64,000 bases of DNA from Acidiferrum sp963771295 (GTDB taxonomy: Bacteria; Acidobacteriota; Terriglobia; Acidiferrales; UBA7541): the NCBI GenBank assembly GCA_963771295.1, contig CAVYTB010000013.1, forward strand, positions 1,543,624 to 1,607,623. Reading direction: 5' to 3'. The notes beneath the pieces were generated by a model. That model was not told where the DNA came from, did not search any database, and worked only from the letters and a program-made list of their open reading frames with translations. How positions within the stretch are numbered: position 1 is the stretch's first letter; every line of letters begins with the position of its first letter. The translations under genes were made by a program, and so were the position numbers. Positions 42,299-50,740 of the stretch are shown piece by piece.

Positions 42299-44662
42299 AT
42301 GGATCCTCTGGAACCGTTTCTCCTTCCTCCTGACGTGGTGCTAACCGCAGTCGCGGACCTGCCGGAGCATGTTCGTTCCCAAGTGAGCGGCGACGGCGAA
42401 TTCGCGATTACGCGGCCGCGCGCTCGAACCTCCACGCGAATGCTGAGCCGGGATGCGGCGGAGTTGCTGGAGGAATTTCGCACCGCGAAGACGGTCGTTG
42501 AGGCAGTGATCAGTTATTGTGCGGCGAAGGGCTCGGAGCCGGAGAGCACACTGGAAGAAGCGTTTCCTATTTTGCAGAACCTGGTCGCGGCGCAATTTCT
42601 TGTCCCGGCGGACTCGGAAAACTCGGCTGCCATCCAGCCCGGTTTCGAGGTTGGCCACGTCGTGGATGGCTACTCCATCGTGAAGATGGTGCAGACGCTG
42701 GAAGACAGCGAGGTTTATCAAGTATCGGGGCCGGACGGCCAGACCGGTGCTCTGAAGATCGCGCGAAGCGCCGACAATCGCGCTATGGCAAAAGCACTTC
42801 GCCGCGAAGCGCAAATCCTGAAGCTGCTCGACGGAGCTTCTGTGCCACGATTGCTCACCGAGGGCGAGGTTGAGAAGCGTCCGTACCTGGTTATGTCGTG
42901 GATCGAGGGGCGGACAGCTGCGCATGTAGCGGACGACTTGAGGAAGCGCGGCGACATTGGAAAGCTGCTGTTGCTGTGCGCGAAGATTTTGCGAGCTTAC
43001 GCTTCGCTTCATGCAGAAGACGTGCTTCATTGCGATGTACATCCGCGAAACGTGCTCGTCCGCGACGACACGGAACCAGTGATCATCGATTTTGGCCTGG
43101 CCGTTCAAGGGGCCTCTGAGAAGCACGCGAGCCGGCACGTACCGCGCGGTGGGGTCGCCATGTTTTTTGAGCCGGAATATGCCAACGCGCGTATGTCCGG
43201 GCACACTCCCCCGCCGGCGACGCAGGCTAGCGAACAGTACGCGCTGGGGGCGCTGGTGTACTTGTTGATTGCCGGACATCCGTATTTGCAATTTGCGCCG
43301 GGCAAAACGGAAATGTTGCAGCAGATCGCGACCGCGGAACCGTTGCCGATTGAGAAGCGGGAGTTCGCGGAAGTCGAGAAAACAATATTCCGGGCACTGT
43401 CCAAGGAGCCCGCTTCGCGCTTTGCTTCGGTTAAAGATTTCGCGAGTGCGCTGGAATCCGCGAAGCTCGCGGCGGCGCCCGCAACTCCTGCGATCTCTGG
43501 AAAGCGCAAGGCGTTTTCGGATTCGGTATTCCAGCGACTATCGCTGCAGGGCAAGCTCTTCCGCGACAAGTACCCCAAGGCCCCGTTCCTCTCGATCAAT
43601 TATGGAGCGGCCGGTGCTGCGTATGCACTGTACAGGCTGGCGGTGTTGCATGCCGATGCCGAGCAACTGGCCTGCGCGGATGCCTGGGCAACGCGCGCCC
43701 TCGCGCAGCGCACAGCGGCTGGATCGTTCTACAACGAGGAAATGGGTTTACCCGAGGACAAGATTGGCGTCATATCGCCGTATCACACCGCCAGCGGAAT
43801 TTTTCTTGTGCGCGCGTTGATCGCGCATGCCATGGGTGATTTCGTCACAGTGCAGAACTCCATTCAGGGATTTGTATCGGCGGGAAATCAACCCTGCGAG
43901 AATCTGGACTTAACGTTGGGACAATGCAGCGTGTTGGTGGGGTGCAGCTTGCTGCTCGACGCAATACCGCTGCATGTTCTTGTAAATCATGCGCCCTTGC
44001 TGGCACTGGGCGATCGTATTGCGCAGAAGATTCAGGAGGAGATCGCGAAGTTTCCGGCGATCGCCGAGTGCAAACAGCTGACCATGCTGGGAATTGCACA
44101 CGGATGGGCGGGGCTTTTATACGCGCTAATGCAGTGGAAAAGAACTCGAGGAGAGCAGCCGGGCGACGAAATTCGAGAGCGTTTGCAGCAATTGAAAAAA
44201 ATAGGCGAAGAGCGAGGCTCGGGAATGCGTTGGAAGATTCGGCTGGATGCCAAGAGGCGGTCATCGACTCCGTACATGACTGGCTGGTGCAATGGCTCGG
44301 CGGGGATGGCATTTTTATGGACGCTGGCTCATCAGGTGTACAAAGAGCCACACCTGCTGGAACTTGCTGAGAAGGCCGCGACCAACGCCTGGGAGAGCTC
44401 TGAACAAGCGCCAACGTTGTGCTGTGGCACCGCCGGATCGGCCTATGCGTTTTTGGCGCTGCATCGAGCGGTTGGCGATCGCCTCTGGCTTACTCGCAGC
44501 GACGAAATGCTGGAACTGGCGATTCGCCACGCCTCGTCCGGAGTGGACTGCAGTTTGTATAAAGGAAATCTGGGCGTGGCATTGCTCGCAGAGGAAATCG
44601 AGCATCCAGCATGGTCGGCGATGCCGGTGTTCGAGTCGGAACGCTGGGACCATCCGCGATAA
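42299..44662 (+). CDS. lanthionine synthetase-like fusion: PqqD/RRE-like domain, kinase, LanC cyclase
   Basis: 787-residue multidomain enzyme. Residues about 35-103 look like a PqqD-type RiPP recognition element (TSTRMLSRDAAELLEEFRTA, then ILQNLVAAQFLVP). Residues about 118-385 are a protein kinase with intact residues: Lys153 (ALKIA), Glu170, HCDVHPRN (244-251) and DFG (264-266). Residues about 405-787 are a LanC-like cyclase: LGIAHGWAG (His601), GWCNGSAG (Cys664) and LCCGTAG (Cys708-Cys709). The zinc site is therefore Cys-Cys-Cys, as in ProcM-type LanM, rather than Cys-Cys-His as in NisC. No OspF-like lyase domain precedes the kinase, unlike class III/IV LanKC/LanL; the preceding gene may supply it. 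The ATG at 42299 follows the stop of that gene by 2 nt. Confidence 0.85.
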   Translation: MDPLEPFLLPPDVVLTAVADLPEHVRSQVSGDGEFAITRPRARTSTRMLSRDAAELLEEFRTAKTVVEAVISYCAAKGSEPESTLEEAFPILQNLVAAQFLVPADSENSAAIQPGFEVGHVVDGYSIVKMVQTLEDSEVYQVSGPDGQTGALKIARSADNRAMAKALRREAQILKLLDGASVPRLLTEGEVEKRPYLVMSWIEGRTAAHVADDLRKRGDIGKLLLLCAKILRAYASLHAEDVLHCDVHPRNVLVRDDTEPVIIDFGLAVQGASEKHASRHVPRGGVAMFFEPEYANARMSGHTPPPATQASEQYALGALVYLLIAGHPYLQFAPGKTEMLQQIATAEPLPIEKREFAEVEKTIFRALSKEPASRFASVKDFASALESAKLAAAPATPAISGKRKAFSDSVFQRLSLQGKLFRDKYPKAPFLSINYGAAGAAYALYRLAVLHADAEQLACADAWATRALAQRTAAGSFYNEEMGLPEDKIGVISPYHTASGIFLVRALIAHAMGDFVTVQNSIQGFVSAGNQPCENLDLTLGQCSVLVGCSLLLDAIPLHVLVNHAPLLALGDRIAQKIQEEIAKFPAIAECKQLTMLGIAHGWAGLLYALMQWKRTRGEQPGDEIRERLQQLKKIGEERGSGMRWKIRLDAKRRSSTPYMTGWCNGSAGMAFLWTLAHQVYKEPHLLELAEKAATNAWESSEQAPTLCCGTAGSAYAFLALHRAVGDRLWLTRSDEMLELAIRHASSGVDCSLYKGNLGVALLAEEIEHPAWSAMPVFESERWDHPR

Positions 44663-44717
44663 ATCGAGTGCAAAGGCTACATCTAACCAAGAAAGAACCA
44701 GTCAAACAGCAATGAAA

Positions 44718-44746
44718 TTGTACTGATTTCAACCCTGCGTTATACT
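44718..44746 (+). promoter_or_regulatory. sigma70-type promoter of the DUF3604-HupE operon
   Basis: TTGTAC (44718-44723), exactly 17 nt, then TATACT (44741-44746), about 100 nt before the GTG start of the lipoprotein gene. This separates the operon from the upstream RiPP cassette. Confidence 0.6.
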
Positions 44747-44845
44747 CACGGGCACTTAAGGTCACCCTATTAAATGCGGTTTAGAGAGTCGCCCCTCTCG
44801 CCGCGCTGTGCCTTGCTTTCAAATTCGGATTTCGGCGGAGGAATT

Positions 44846-46714
44846 GTGTCCAAAACAAAAGGCTCTTCAGTCCTGCTCGCGACGGCAGCGTTGCTTCTTT
44901 CTTTATCGGGCTGTTCAAAACCGACGGACCAGCCCTCTACTGCGGGCCAGCAGGGCCAGACGCCAGCAACCGCCGACGCTCGCCCGCCGCGCAATCCTCT
45001 CCGCAACGCGTATTTCGGCGACCTCCACCTGCACAGCGGCTTTTCAATGGATGCGTTTGCGATGGGCACTAGAACCACGCCCGATGACGCTTTCCGCTAT
45101 GCGATGGGCGAAACCGTCGACTATTTCGGCAAGCCACAAAAGCGCTTGGCTCCGCTCGACTTCCTCGCCCTCACCGATCATGCCGAGTATCTGGGAGTTG
45201 GGCCGCAAACGGTGAATCCCAATGGCGTCTTCGCTAAAACCGATTGGTACACCAATATGACCAGCACCGACCCCGCGGTCGCGGCTGCCGCTTTCAAGAA
45301 GGTCGTCGGTACGTTTGTCACCAACAAGCCGCTGCCGGAATTGTCCGATCCTAAACTGCTGCGCTCCACATGGACCGATTATCAAGCGACAGCGGAAAAA
45401 TATAATAAGCCGGGAAAATTCACTTCCTTCATTGCCTTTGAATGGACTTCCGCGCCCGAGTTTCAGAATCTGCACCGCTGCGTGATTTTCGCTGATAAAG
45501 GCCCTGAAATCCCCTTCTCCGCGTTCAACTCACTCGATCCCGAAGCCCTGTGGCGCTATCTGGAACAGCAACGCAAATTAGGTCTCAACGTCATTGCCGT
45601 TCCCCACAACGGCAACGCCAGCAATGGGCTCATGTTTAACAGACGTGATTTGTCGGGCAAACCGCTGACCCGCGATTACGCTGAGCGCCGCATGGCCAAT
45701 GAACCTCTCGCCGAGATTATTCAAGGCAAGGGGCAAAGCGATACTAGCCCCGCGCTGTCTCCCACGGATGAATTTGCGAATTTTGAACCCTGGAAGTATC
45801 TGATTGGCACCGACACTCCCGCAAAATCCGCAACCGGCAGTTTCATTCGTCAGGCTTACGGGGTAGGACAAGAGCTGCAAGCGTCACTCGGCGTCAATCC
45901 GTTCAAGTACGGAATTGAGGCAGGCACCGATTTCCATTCAGCGCTCTCTTCAACCGAGGCAAGCAATTATCCGGGTTCCCACGGCCTTCAAGACAACAAT
46001 CCAAAGATCGTCATTAATGCGACCACTTCGGTTGGCGGAGAGCCTCCGACCAGTCTCGGTTCTGGAGGATTGACAGGAGTTTGGGCCGAGGAAAATACCC
46101 GCGAATCACTTTTTGCCGCGATGAAGCGAAAAGAAACCTTTGGCACTTCCGGCGTGCGCATCAAAGTTCGCATGTTCGCCGGCTGGAATTATCTCAAAGA
46201 TATGACCCACAACGCGGACTGGGTTAAAGCTGCCTACGATGGCGGCGTTCCCATGGGCGGCGATTTGTCCGCACCCGCCGGCGCATCTGCGCCTACGCTT
46301 CTCGTTCATGCGCTGAAAGATCCTAACAGCGGTAATCTCGATCGCATCCAGATCATCAAGATTTCTACCAGGAACGGCAAGAGCACCGAAAAAATCTACG
46401 ACGTCGTCTGGAGCGGCGATCGCAAGCTTGACCCGAAAACTGGAAAAGTACCTGCCGTCGGAAATACCGTTGACATTAGGACTGCCACCTTCATGAATTC
46501 CATCGGCGCTCCTGAATTGATCGGCCAATGGACCGATCCATCTTTTGACCCCCAAGCCAGCATCACTTATTACGCCCGCGTTCTCGAAATCCCCACGCCG
46601 CGTTGGTCCACCTACTGGGCCGCGAAGCTCAACCTGCCGCCGAATCCCGGCGTACCTGCGACAGTACAGCAGCGGGCTTGGACCTCGCCCATCTGGTATA
46701 CGCCAGCAAAATAG
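44846..46714 (+). CDS. DUF3604 lipoprotein
   Basis: 622-residue protein. Starting at the GTG at 44846 (GGAGGA just upstream), it has a lipoprotein signal: KTK, a hydrophobic core and the lipobox LSGC, so it should be lipid-anchored. The DUF3604 domain begins AYFGDLHLHSGFSMDAFAMG, with an HxH-type metal motif, and contains LDFLALTDHAEYLG and EAGTDFHSA, a PHP-like metallohydrolase pattern. The C-terminal region is beta-rich (GNLDRIQIIKISTRNGKS). An ATG at 44774 would add 24 residues before the signal and is disfavoured. First gene of a five-gene operon with a PPIase and HupE-type proteins; its reaction is unknown. Confidence 0.87.
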   Translation: MSKTKGSSVLLATAALLLSLSGCSKPTDQPSTAGQQGQTPATADARPPRNPLRNAYFGDLHLHSGFSMDAFAMGTRTTPDDAFRYAMGETVDYFGKPQKRLAPLDFLALTDHAEYLGVGPQTVNPNGVFAKTDWYTNMTSTDPAVAAAAFKKVVGTFVTNKPLPELSDPKLLRSTWTDYQATAEKYNKPGKFTSFIAFEWTSAPEFQNLHRCVIFADKGPEIPFSAFNSLDPEALWRYLEQQRKLGLNVIAVPHNGNASNGLMFNRRDLSGKPLTRDYAERRMANEPLAEIIQGKGQSDTSPALSPTDEFANFEPWKYLIGTDTPAKSATGSFIRQAYGVGQELQASLGVNPFKYGIEAGTDFHSALSSTEASNYPGSHGLQDNNPKIVINATTSVGGEPPTSLGSGGLTGVWAEENTRESLFAAMKRKETFGTSGVRIKVRMFAGWNYLKDMTHNADWVKAAYDGGVPMGGDLSAPAGASAPTLLVHALKDPNSGNLDRIQIIKISTRNGKSTEKIYDVVWSGDRKLDPKTGKVPAVGNTVDIRTATFMNSIGAPELIGQWTDPSFDPQASITYYARVLEIPTPRWSTYWAAKLNLPPNPGVPATVQQRAWTSPIWYTPAK

Positions 46715-46744
46715 GCGAGACTGATACAAGGGGCAGGAGTTGGA

Positions 46745-47704
46745 ATGCATGTTAACAACACGGTAGTCGTCGACACTGTCGAAGAATCCTCTGCGACTGT
46801 CGTGCCACCCGCAAATCGGAAGTCTGTCTCCGGTTCGTTCGCCAAACGGCTTTTCCGCGAGCCTCTCGTTCATTTCCTGGTTCTCGGCGCCCTGCTTTTC
46901 CTCTTCTTTCGCTGGCGCGGCGACGCTCCCGGCTCTGCTTCCCATAGAATCGTCATCAGTGCCCCACAAATCGAGCAACTGGCCGTCGGTTTCGCTCGCA
47001 CTTGGCAAAAGCCTCCTACCGAGGCGGAGCTCAAGGGCCTGATCGATGAATACGTCAAAGAAGAGATTGCTACTCGCGAGGCCATGGCCATTGGCTTGGA
47101 TCGCGACGACATCATCATTCGCCGCCGCCTTCGCCAGAAACTCGAATTCATTGCAGAAGATACCGCCGCCTCTGTCCCTCCCACCGATGCCGACCTTCGT
47201 GCTTGGATGGCGCTCCATCCTGATGCGTTTCGCTCCGATCCCAAAGTTGCCTTTCGCCAGGTTTACCTTAGCCCCCAGCGCCACAGCTCTTCCCTTAAGC
47301 CTGACGCACTGAAACTCCTCGCCACATTGCGCGCCGCCGCTCCCAACGGCCCTATCGATCATTTTGGCGACGCCACCATGCTCCCTTCCGAGCAGCCGCT
47401 CAGTGCCCTTTTCGATACCGCGCGTTCCTTCGGCGACGATTTCGCCAACTCGTTGATGAACGCCGAGCCCGGCCAATGGGTTGGGCCCGTGGAATCGCCC
47501 TTTGGCTTGCATCTCGTTTTCGTCTCTGAAAAAGTTCCCGCCACTCAACAACCGCTCGCCAACATTCGTCCTGAAGTGGAACGAGAAGTTCTCCTCGAGC
47601 GCAAGAAAAAGGAACTGCAAAATCTCTATGACCGCCTGCTCGAAAAGTACACCGTAAAGATCGAGCCGTTACCACCATCGGCGAACGGCGGAGCAATAAA
47701 ATGA
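46745..47704 (+). CDS. membrane-anchored parvulin-type peptidyl-prolyl isomerase
   Basis: 319-residue protein with an N-terminal membrane anchor (about residues 40-57, PLVHFLVLGALLFLFFRW) and a periplasmic SurA/PpiC-like region. The helical chaperone-like part (ELKGLIDEYVKEEIATREAM) is followed by a parvulin-like domain ending WVGPVESPFGLHLVFVSEK, the usual parvulin tail. It would fold or isomerise an exported client. It starts 30 nt after the DUF3604 gene and its stop overlaps the next start (ATGA), so it probably serves the neighbouring DUF3604 or HupE proteins. Confidence 0.88.
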   Translation: MHVNNTVVVDTVEESSATVVPPANRKSVSGSFAKRLFREPLVHFLVLGALLFLFFRWRGDAPGSASHRIVISAPQIEQLAVGFARTWQKPPTEAELKGLIDEYVKEEIATREAMAIGLDRDDIIIRRRLRQKLEFIAEDTAASVPPTDADLRAWMALHPDAFRSDPKVAFRQVYLSPQRHSSSLKPDALKLLATLRAAAPNGPIDHFGDATMLPSEQPLSALFDTARSFGDDFANSLMNAEPGQWVGPVESPFGLHLVFVSEKVPATQQPLANIRPEVEREVLLERKKKELQNLYDRLLEKYTVKIEPLPPSANGGAIK

Positions 47705-48705
47705 AACTCCGGTTTCTTCTACTGCTCGTCGCCTTCGCGCTGTTTGGCCAAACCATCGCCGTCGCCCATGAAGCGCGCCCCGGCTACCTAGAACTCGCCG
47801 AGACCGGTCCCGATACGTATTCCTTCCTCTGGAAACGTCCGTCCGGCGGCGAAGTCGAACTTCAACTCTCCCCGATCATCCCGAAAGACTGCACGCTGGC
47901 TGCTCTAAATCGCCAGCCGCTGGCAATTGGCGCCGTTGTTGTGCGCGGCACTCTCACTTGCACCGGTGGTCTCGCGGGGAAAACTATCGTGATCGACGGT
48001 CTCGATGGCACCATCACCGACGTTCTCGTTCGCCTCCATCACACCGATGGCCGCCTCGAAAGCTATCTGCTTCGCCCTGTTTCCCCTTCCGTTACCTTCG
48101 GTGGCGCCACAACGTTCACCAGCCGCGCGCTCAGTTACGTCCAGCTTGGCATTCAGCACATCCTCCTCGGCGCGGACCATCTTCTCTTCGTCCTCGGCTT
48201 GCTGCTCATCGTCAAGGATCGCTGGGCGCTCATCAAAACCATCTCCGCGTTTACCGTCGCCCACAGCATCACTCTCGCCATCGCCACTCTCGGTTACGCC
48301 AGCGCTCCACTGCCGCCTCTCACCGCCGCTATCGCTCTCAGCATTCTTTTTCTTGGCCCGGAGATTGTCCGCACATGGAGAGGCGAAACCAGTTTCACCA
48401 TCCGCCATCCCTGGGTCGTCGCCTTCGCATTCGGCCTTCTTCACGGCTTCGGCTTCGCCAGCGGCCTCACTTCCATGGGATTGCCCAAAGCCGAAATTCC
48501 TCTCGCGCTGCTGCTCTTCAACGTCGGCGTCGAAATCGGCCAACTCGGCTTTGTGCTTTTGATTCTCGCCCTCGAGCGCTCCTTCCGCGTCTTACAAGTC
48601 CATTGGCCGCGTATTGTCGAACGCTTGCCCGGCTACGCCGTCGGCACCCTCGGCGCGTTCTGGTTCATTCAACGCACCTTCATCCTCGTGGCAGGCGCGC
48701 GATGA
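47701..48705 (+). CDS. HupE/UreJ-type membrane protein (long form)
   Basis: 334-residue protein with a signal peptide (LLLLVAFALFGQTIAVAH), an exported beta-rich domain (about 20-140) and a C-terminal HupE/UreJ-2-like membrane region with about six helices. Motifs include SYVQLGIQHILLGADHLLFV, FTVAHSITLAIATLG and FGLLHGFGFASGL; the His-containing helices are typical. HupE/UreJ proteins are metal (nickel or cobalt) permeases in some bacteria, but these long forms are uncharacterised. Starts at an ATGA overlap with the PPIase gene and ends with an ATGA overlap with the next gene. Confidence 0.88.
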   Translation: MKLRFLLLLVAFALFGQTIAVAHEARPGYLELAETGPDTYSFLWKRPSGGEVELQLSPIIPKDCTLAALNRQPLAIGAVVVRGTLTCTGGLAGKTIVIDGLDGTITDVLVRLHHTDGRLESYLLRPVSPSVTFGGATTFTSRALSYVQLGIQHILLGADHLLFVLGLLLIVKDRWALIKTISAFTVAHSITLAIATLGYASAPLPPLTAAIALSILFLGPEIVRTWRGETSFTIRHPWVVAFAFGLLHGFGFASGLTSMGLPKAEIPLALLLFNVGVEIGQLGFVLLILALERSFRVLQVHWPRIVERLPGYAVGTLGAFWFIQRTFILVAGAR

Positions 48706-49292
48706 AATCGCAACGCACGGCCTTTCTCATCGCTGCCATGCTATGGCCCGTCGCCGCATGGGCCCACGCAGAAACTGGCCGCGCCGAAGGATTCCTCGCA
48801 GGCCTGCATCATCCCGTCTCCGGCCTCGATCACATTCTCGCCATGGTCTCCGTCGGACTGTGGGGCGCGCAACTCGGCGCTCCGGCCATTTGGCTCCTCC
48901 CAGTCACTTTCCCTGTTGTCATGGCTTTCGGTGGCATGTTGGGACTCATGGGAGTTCGCTTGCCCGGCGTCGAAATCGGTATCGCACTTTCTGGAATTTT
49001 CCTCGGCCTGGCCGTTTTAGCGGAATGGCGCCCGCCGCTCTGGGCCGCCGCTCTCGTTGTCGGCATGTTTGCAATTTTTCACGGCCACGCGCACGGCACC
49101 GAACTTCCTCCCGGCGCCAGCGGCATGCTTTACAGCATCGGCTTCGTCATGGCCACTGGTCTCCTGCACGCGGCGGGCATTACCGCAGGACTGGTTCACC
49201 GCTGGAATTGGGGACGCTGGGCCTTGCGTTTCTCCGGCGGCATTGTCGCTCTGGCCGGGGCGCGCTTTCTTTGGATCGCGTTGGCGTCATGA
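48702..49292 (+). CDS. HupE/UreJ family protein
   Basis: 196-residue membrane protein close to classical HupE in length. A cleavable signal (AFLIAAMLWPVAAWAHA) exposes His at the mature N-terminus. GFLAGLHHPVSGLDHILAMVSVGLWG is the HupE signature, followed by FHGHAHGTELPP, a His cluster typical of the metal-binding loop, and GLLHAAGITAGLVH. About six helices. HupE members transport nickel or cobalt. No hydrogenase or urease gene is present here, so the cargo is unproved. Coupled by ATGA overlaps on both sides. Confidence 0.92.
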   Translation: MKSQRTAFLIAAMLWPVAAWAHAETGRAEGFLAGLHHPVSGLDHILAMVSVGLWGAQLGAPAIWLLPVTFPVVMAFGGMLGLMGVRLPGVEIGIALSGIFLGLAVLAEWRPPLWAAALVVGMFAIFHGHAHGTELPPGASGMLYSIGFVMATGLLHAAGITAGLVHRWNWGRWALRFSGGIVALAGARFLWIALAS

Positions 49293-49900
49293 AACAAATC
49301 GCCCACAAAACGCTTCTTCTCGTCGCCACCCTGCTGACTCTCCCTGCGGCCGCGCACGCTCATCTAACCGGCACAGGTCTTGGCCCGTTTTACGACGGCG
49401 TCACGCATTTCTTTCTTTCCCCGGAGCAAATCGTTCCCGTTTTCGCGCTCGCTCTTTTCGCCGGACTTCGGGGCAAAGGCGCAGGCCGCAGCACTCTCTT
49501 CCTTTTACCCGCGGCGTGGCTCGTCGGGGGAATCGCAGGCCTCGCTCGCCCCTTGGCAGGTCAGTTCCCCCTGCTCACCTGTTTTTCGTTTCTGGTGCTC
49601 GGTGCCCTCGTAGCTTCCGATGCAAATCTTCCGCCACGTTTCGTCGCTGCCGTCGCTTTGTTATTCGGTGCCGCCCTCGGCTACGTCAACGGTTCTGATC
49701 TCTCCACCAATGCCGGTACTGTCGCCCTGCTCGGAACCTCCACCGCAATCTTCATCGTTACCGCACTGGTCGCCGCTTTTGTCGCTTCCCTGCTTGTGCC
49801 GTGGACCCGCATCGTAATCCGCGTCGCCGGCAGTTGGATCGCAGCCGCAGGCCTACTCTTACTAGGCTGGACCTATCATTCCCACTCCATAAAATTTTGA
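49289..49900 (+). CDS. HupE/UreJ-like membrane protein, divergent
   Basis: 203-residue membrane protein, last gene of the operon. A signal peptide (TLLLVATLLTLPAAAHAH) is followed by LTGTGLGPFYDGVTHFFLSPEQIVPVFALAL and about six hydrophobic helices. It lacks the His-rich loop of the preceding protein and is more distant from HupE. It probably forms a complex or transport unit with the two preceding HupE-type proteins. Its stop is followed by two hairpins. Confidence 0.75.
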   Translation: MKQIAHKTLLLVATLLTLPAAAHAHLTGTGLGPFYDGVTHFFLSPEQIVPVFALALFAGLRGKGAGRSTLFLLPAAWLVGGIAGLARPLAGQFPLLTCFSFLVLGALVASDANLPPRFVAAVALLFGAALGYVNGSDLSTNAGTVALLGTSTAIFIVTALVAAFVASLLVPWTRIVIRVAGSWIAAAGLLLLGWTYHSHSIKF

Positions 49901-49913
49901 TCTGCCGGGTGCC

Positions 49914-50002
49914 CCCAGGTACTGCCTTTGTACCTGGGCCTTGATTTCATAGCAATGTCGGGCGGGAACCCTACCCTTTGCGCCCTTATCTAGTGCAAAG
50001 GG
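49914..50002 (+). terminator. two tandem hairpins between convergent genes
   Basis: A perfect 9-bp stem (49914-49922 with 49930-49938, 7-nt loop) is followed by an 8-bp stem (49974-49981 with 49995-50002). They follow the HupE operon and the end of the PEP-CTERM gene. No long T-run is present, so termination may be factor-dependent. Confidence 0.5.
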
Positions 50003-50041
50003 CGGGCAGGAAAGTTCTGAATTTCCCTGTTTGAAGCCCGT

Positions 50042-50740
50042 CTACATTCGATGCAACGGAAGCCAATTGCTTTTCTGGCCTCGCAGCGCAGCGATGCCAA
50101 ATAACCCGATGGCAAACAACAGCAACGTTCCGGGTTCCGGCGTAGGGCTGGTGGCAAAGGCTCCGTATCTTCCTGGTGGCACACTCCCCTCAGGGCCGGC
50201 GTTCGGGTTGTCCACGAGATCCGTCGCATTCGCCAGTCCGGCTGCGTAGATAATCGGCCCGCCACCCACGTCACCATTGCTCCAAAGCTCACCAACGTAA
50301 CCTCCGGCTCCGGCAATATCAAACGTCACGCCAAAGATATCGAACTGCCCCCCGGAGAATGGATAGGTCAGGGTGGGAACGCCGTTGACAAGCGCGAAAC
50401 AGATCGCTGGCGAGTCTCCCGCCGGGTAAAACAGGTCGTCATAGGACAGACCACCTGTCGTAAACGCAATGCCAGGTGTGGCCAGAGTGTCACTCACATA
50501 CGATACCGGCTGGTACAGCCCGGTAATCGCACCGGAAACACCAACGTTCGTATCCGAAAATGTTCCGCTGATTCCGGTGATCTCATCGACACCAGGTGAC
50601 GAACTCGCTGAAACCGTCAGAATACCGGACGCAGTAATCCCATTGCCGTTAAATGAGAAGTTGAACTGATCCGCCATCGCGACAGATGAAAGCCCGACTA
50701 CGGCGGCCAACACGAGCATTACGATATAACGTACTTTCAT
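50042..50740 (-). CDS. PEP-CTERM sorting domain protein
   Basis: 232-residue exported protein with a signal peptide (YIVMLVLAAVVGLSSVAMA), a beta-rich body (FNFSFNGNGITASGILTVS at its start) and a C-terminal sorting signal: PEPGTLLLFAIGLFGIAALR followed by basic residues. The PEP motif, helix and basic tail are recognised by the exosortase/EpsH system, which is linked to extracellular polysaccharide. I use the ATG at 50740, preceded by a strong GGAGGAGGA. No exosortase gene is in this window, so it must be encoded elsewhere. Confidence 0.88.
   Translation of the reverse strand: MKVRYIVMLVLAAVVGLSSVAMADQFNFSFNGNGITASGILTVSASSSPGVDEITGISGTFSDTNVGVSGAITGLYQPVSYVSDTLATPGIAFTTGGLSYDDLFYPAGDSPAICFALVNGVPTLTYPFSGGQFDIFGVTFDIAGAGGYVGELWSNGDVGGGPIIYAAGLANATDLVDNPNAGPEGSVPPGRYGAFATSPTPEPGTLLLFAIGLFGIAALRGQKSNWLPLHRM

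Noticed and set aside
48614..49288. Upstream extension of the last HupE-like frame
   Set aside because: Arg/Ser/Pro-rich shadow sequence; the ATG at 49289 with ATGA overlap and signal peptide is the proper start.
47958..49292. A 444-residue frame covering two HupE genes
   Set aside because: The first half is an Arg/His-rich frame shadow of the long HupE gene; the real protein starts at the ATG at 48702.
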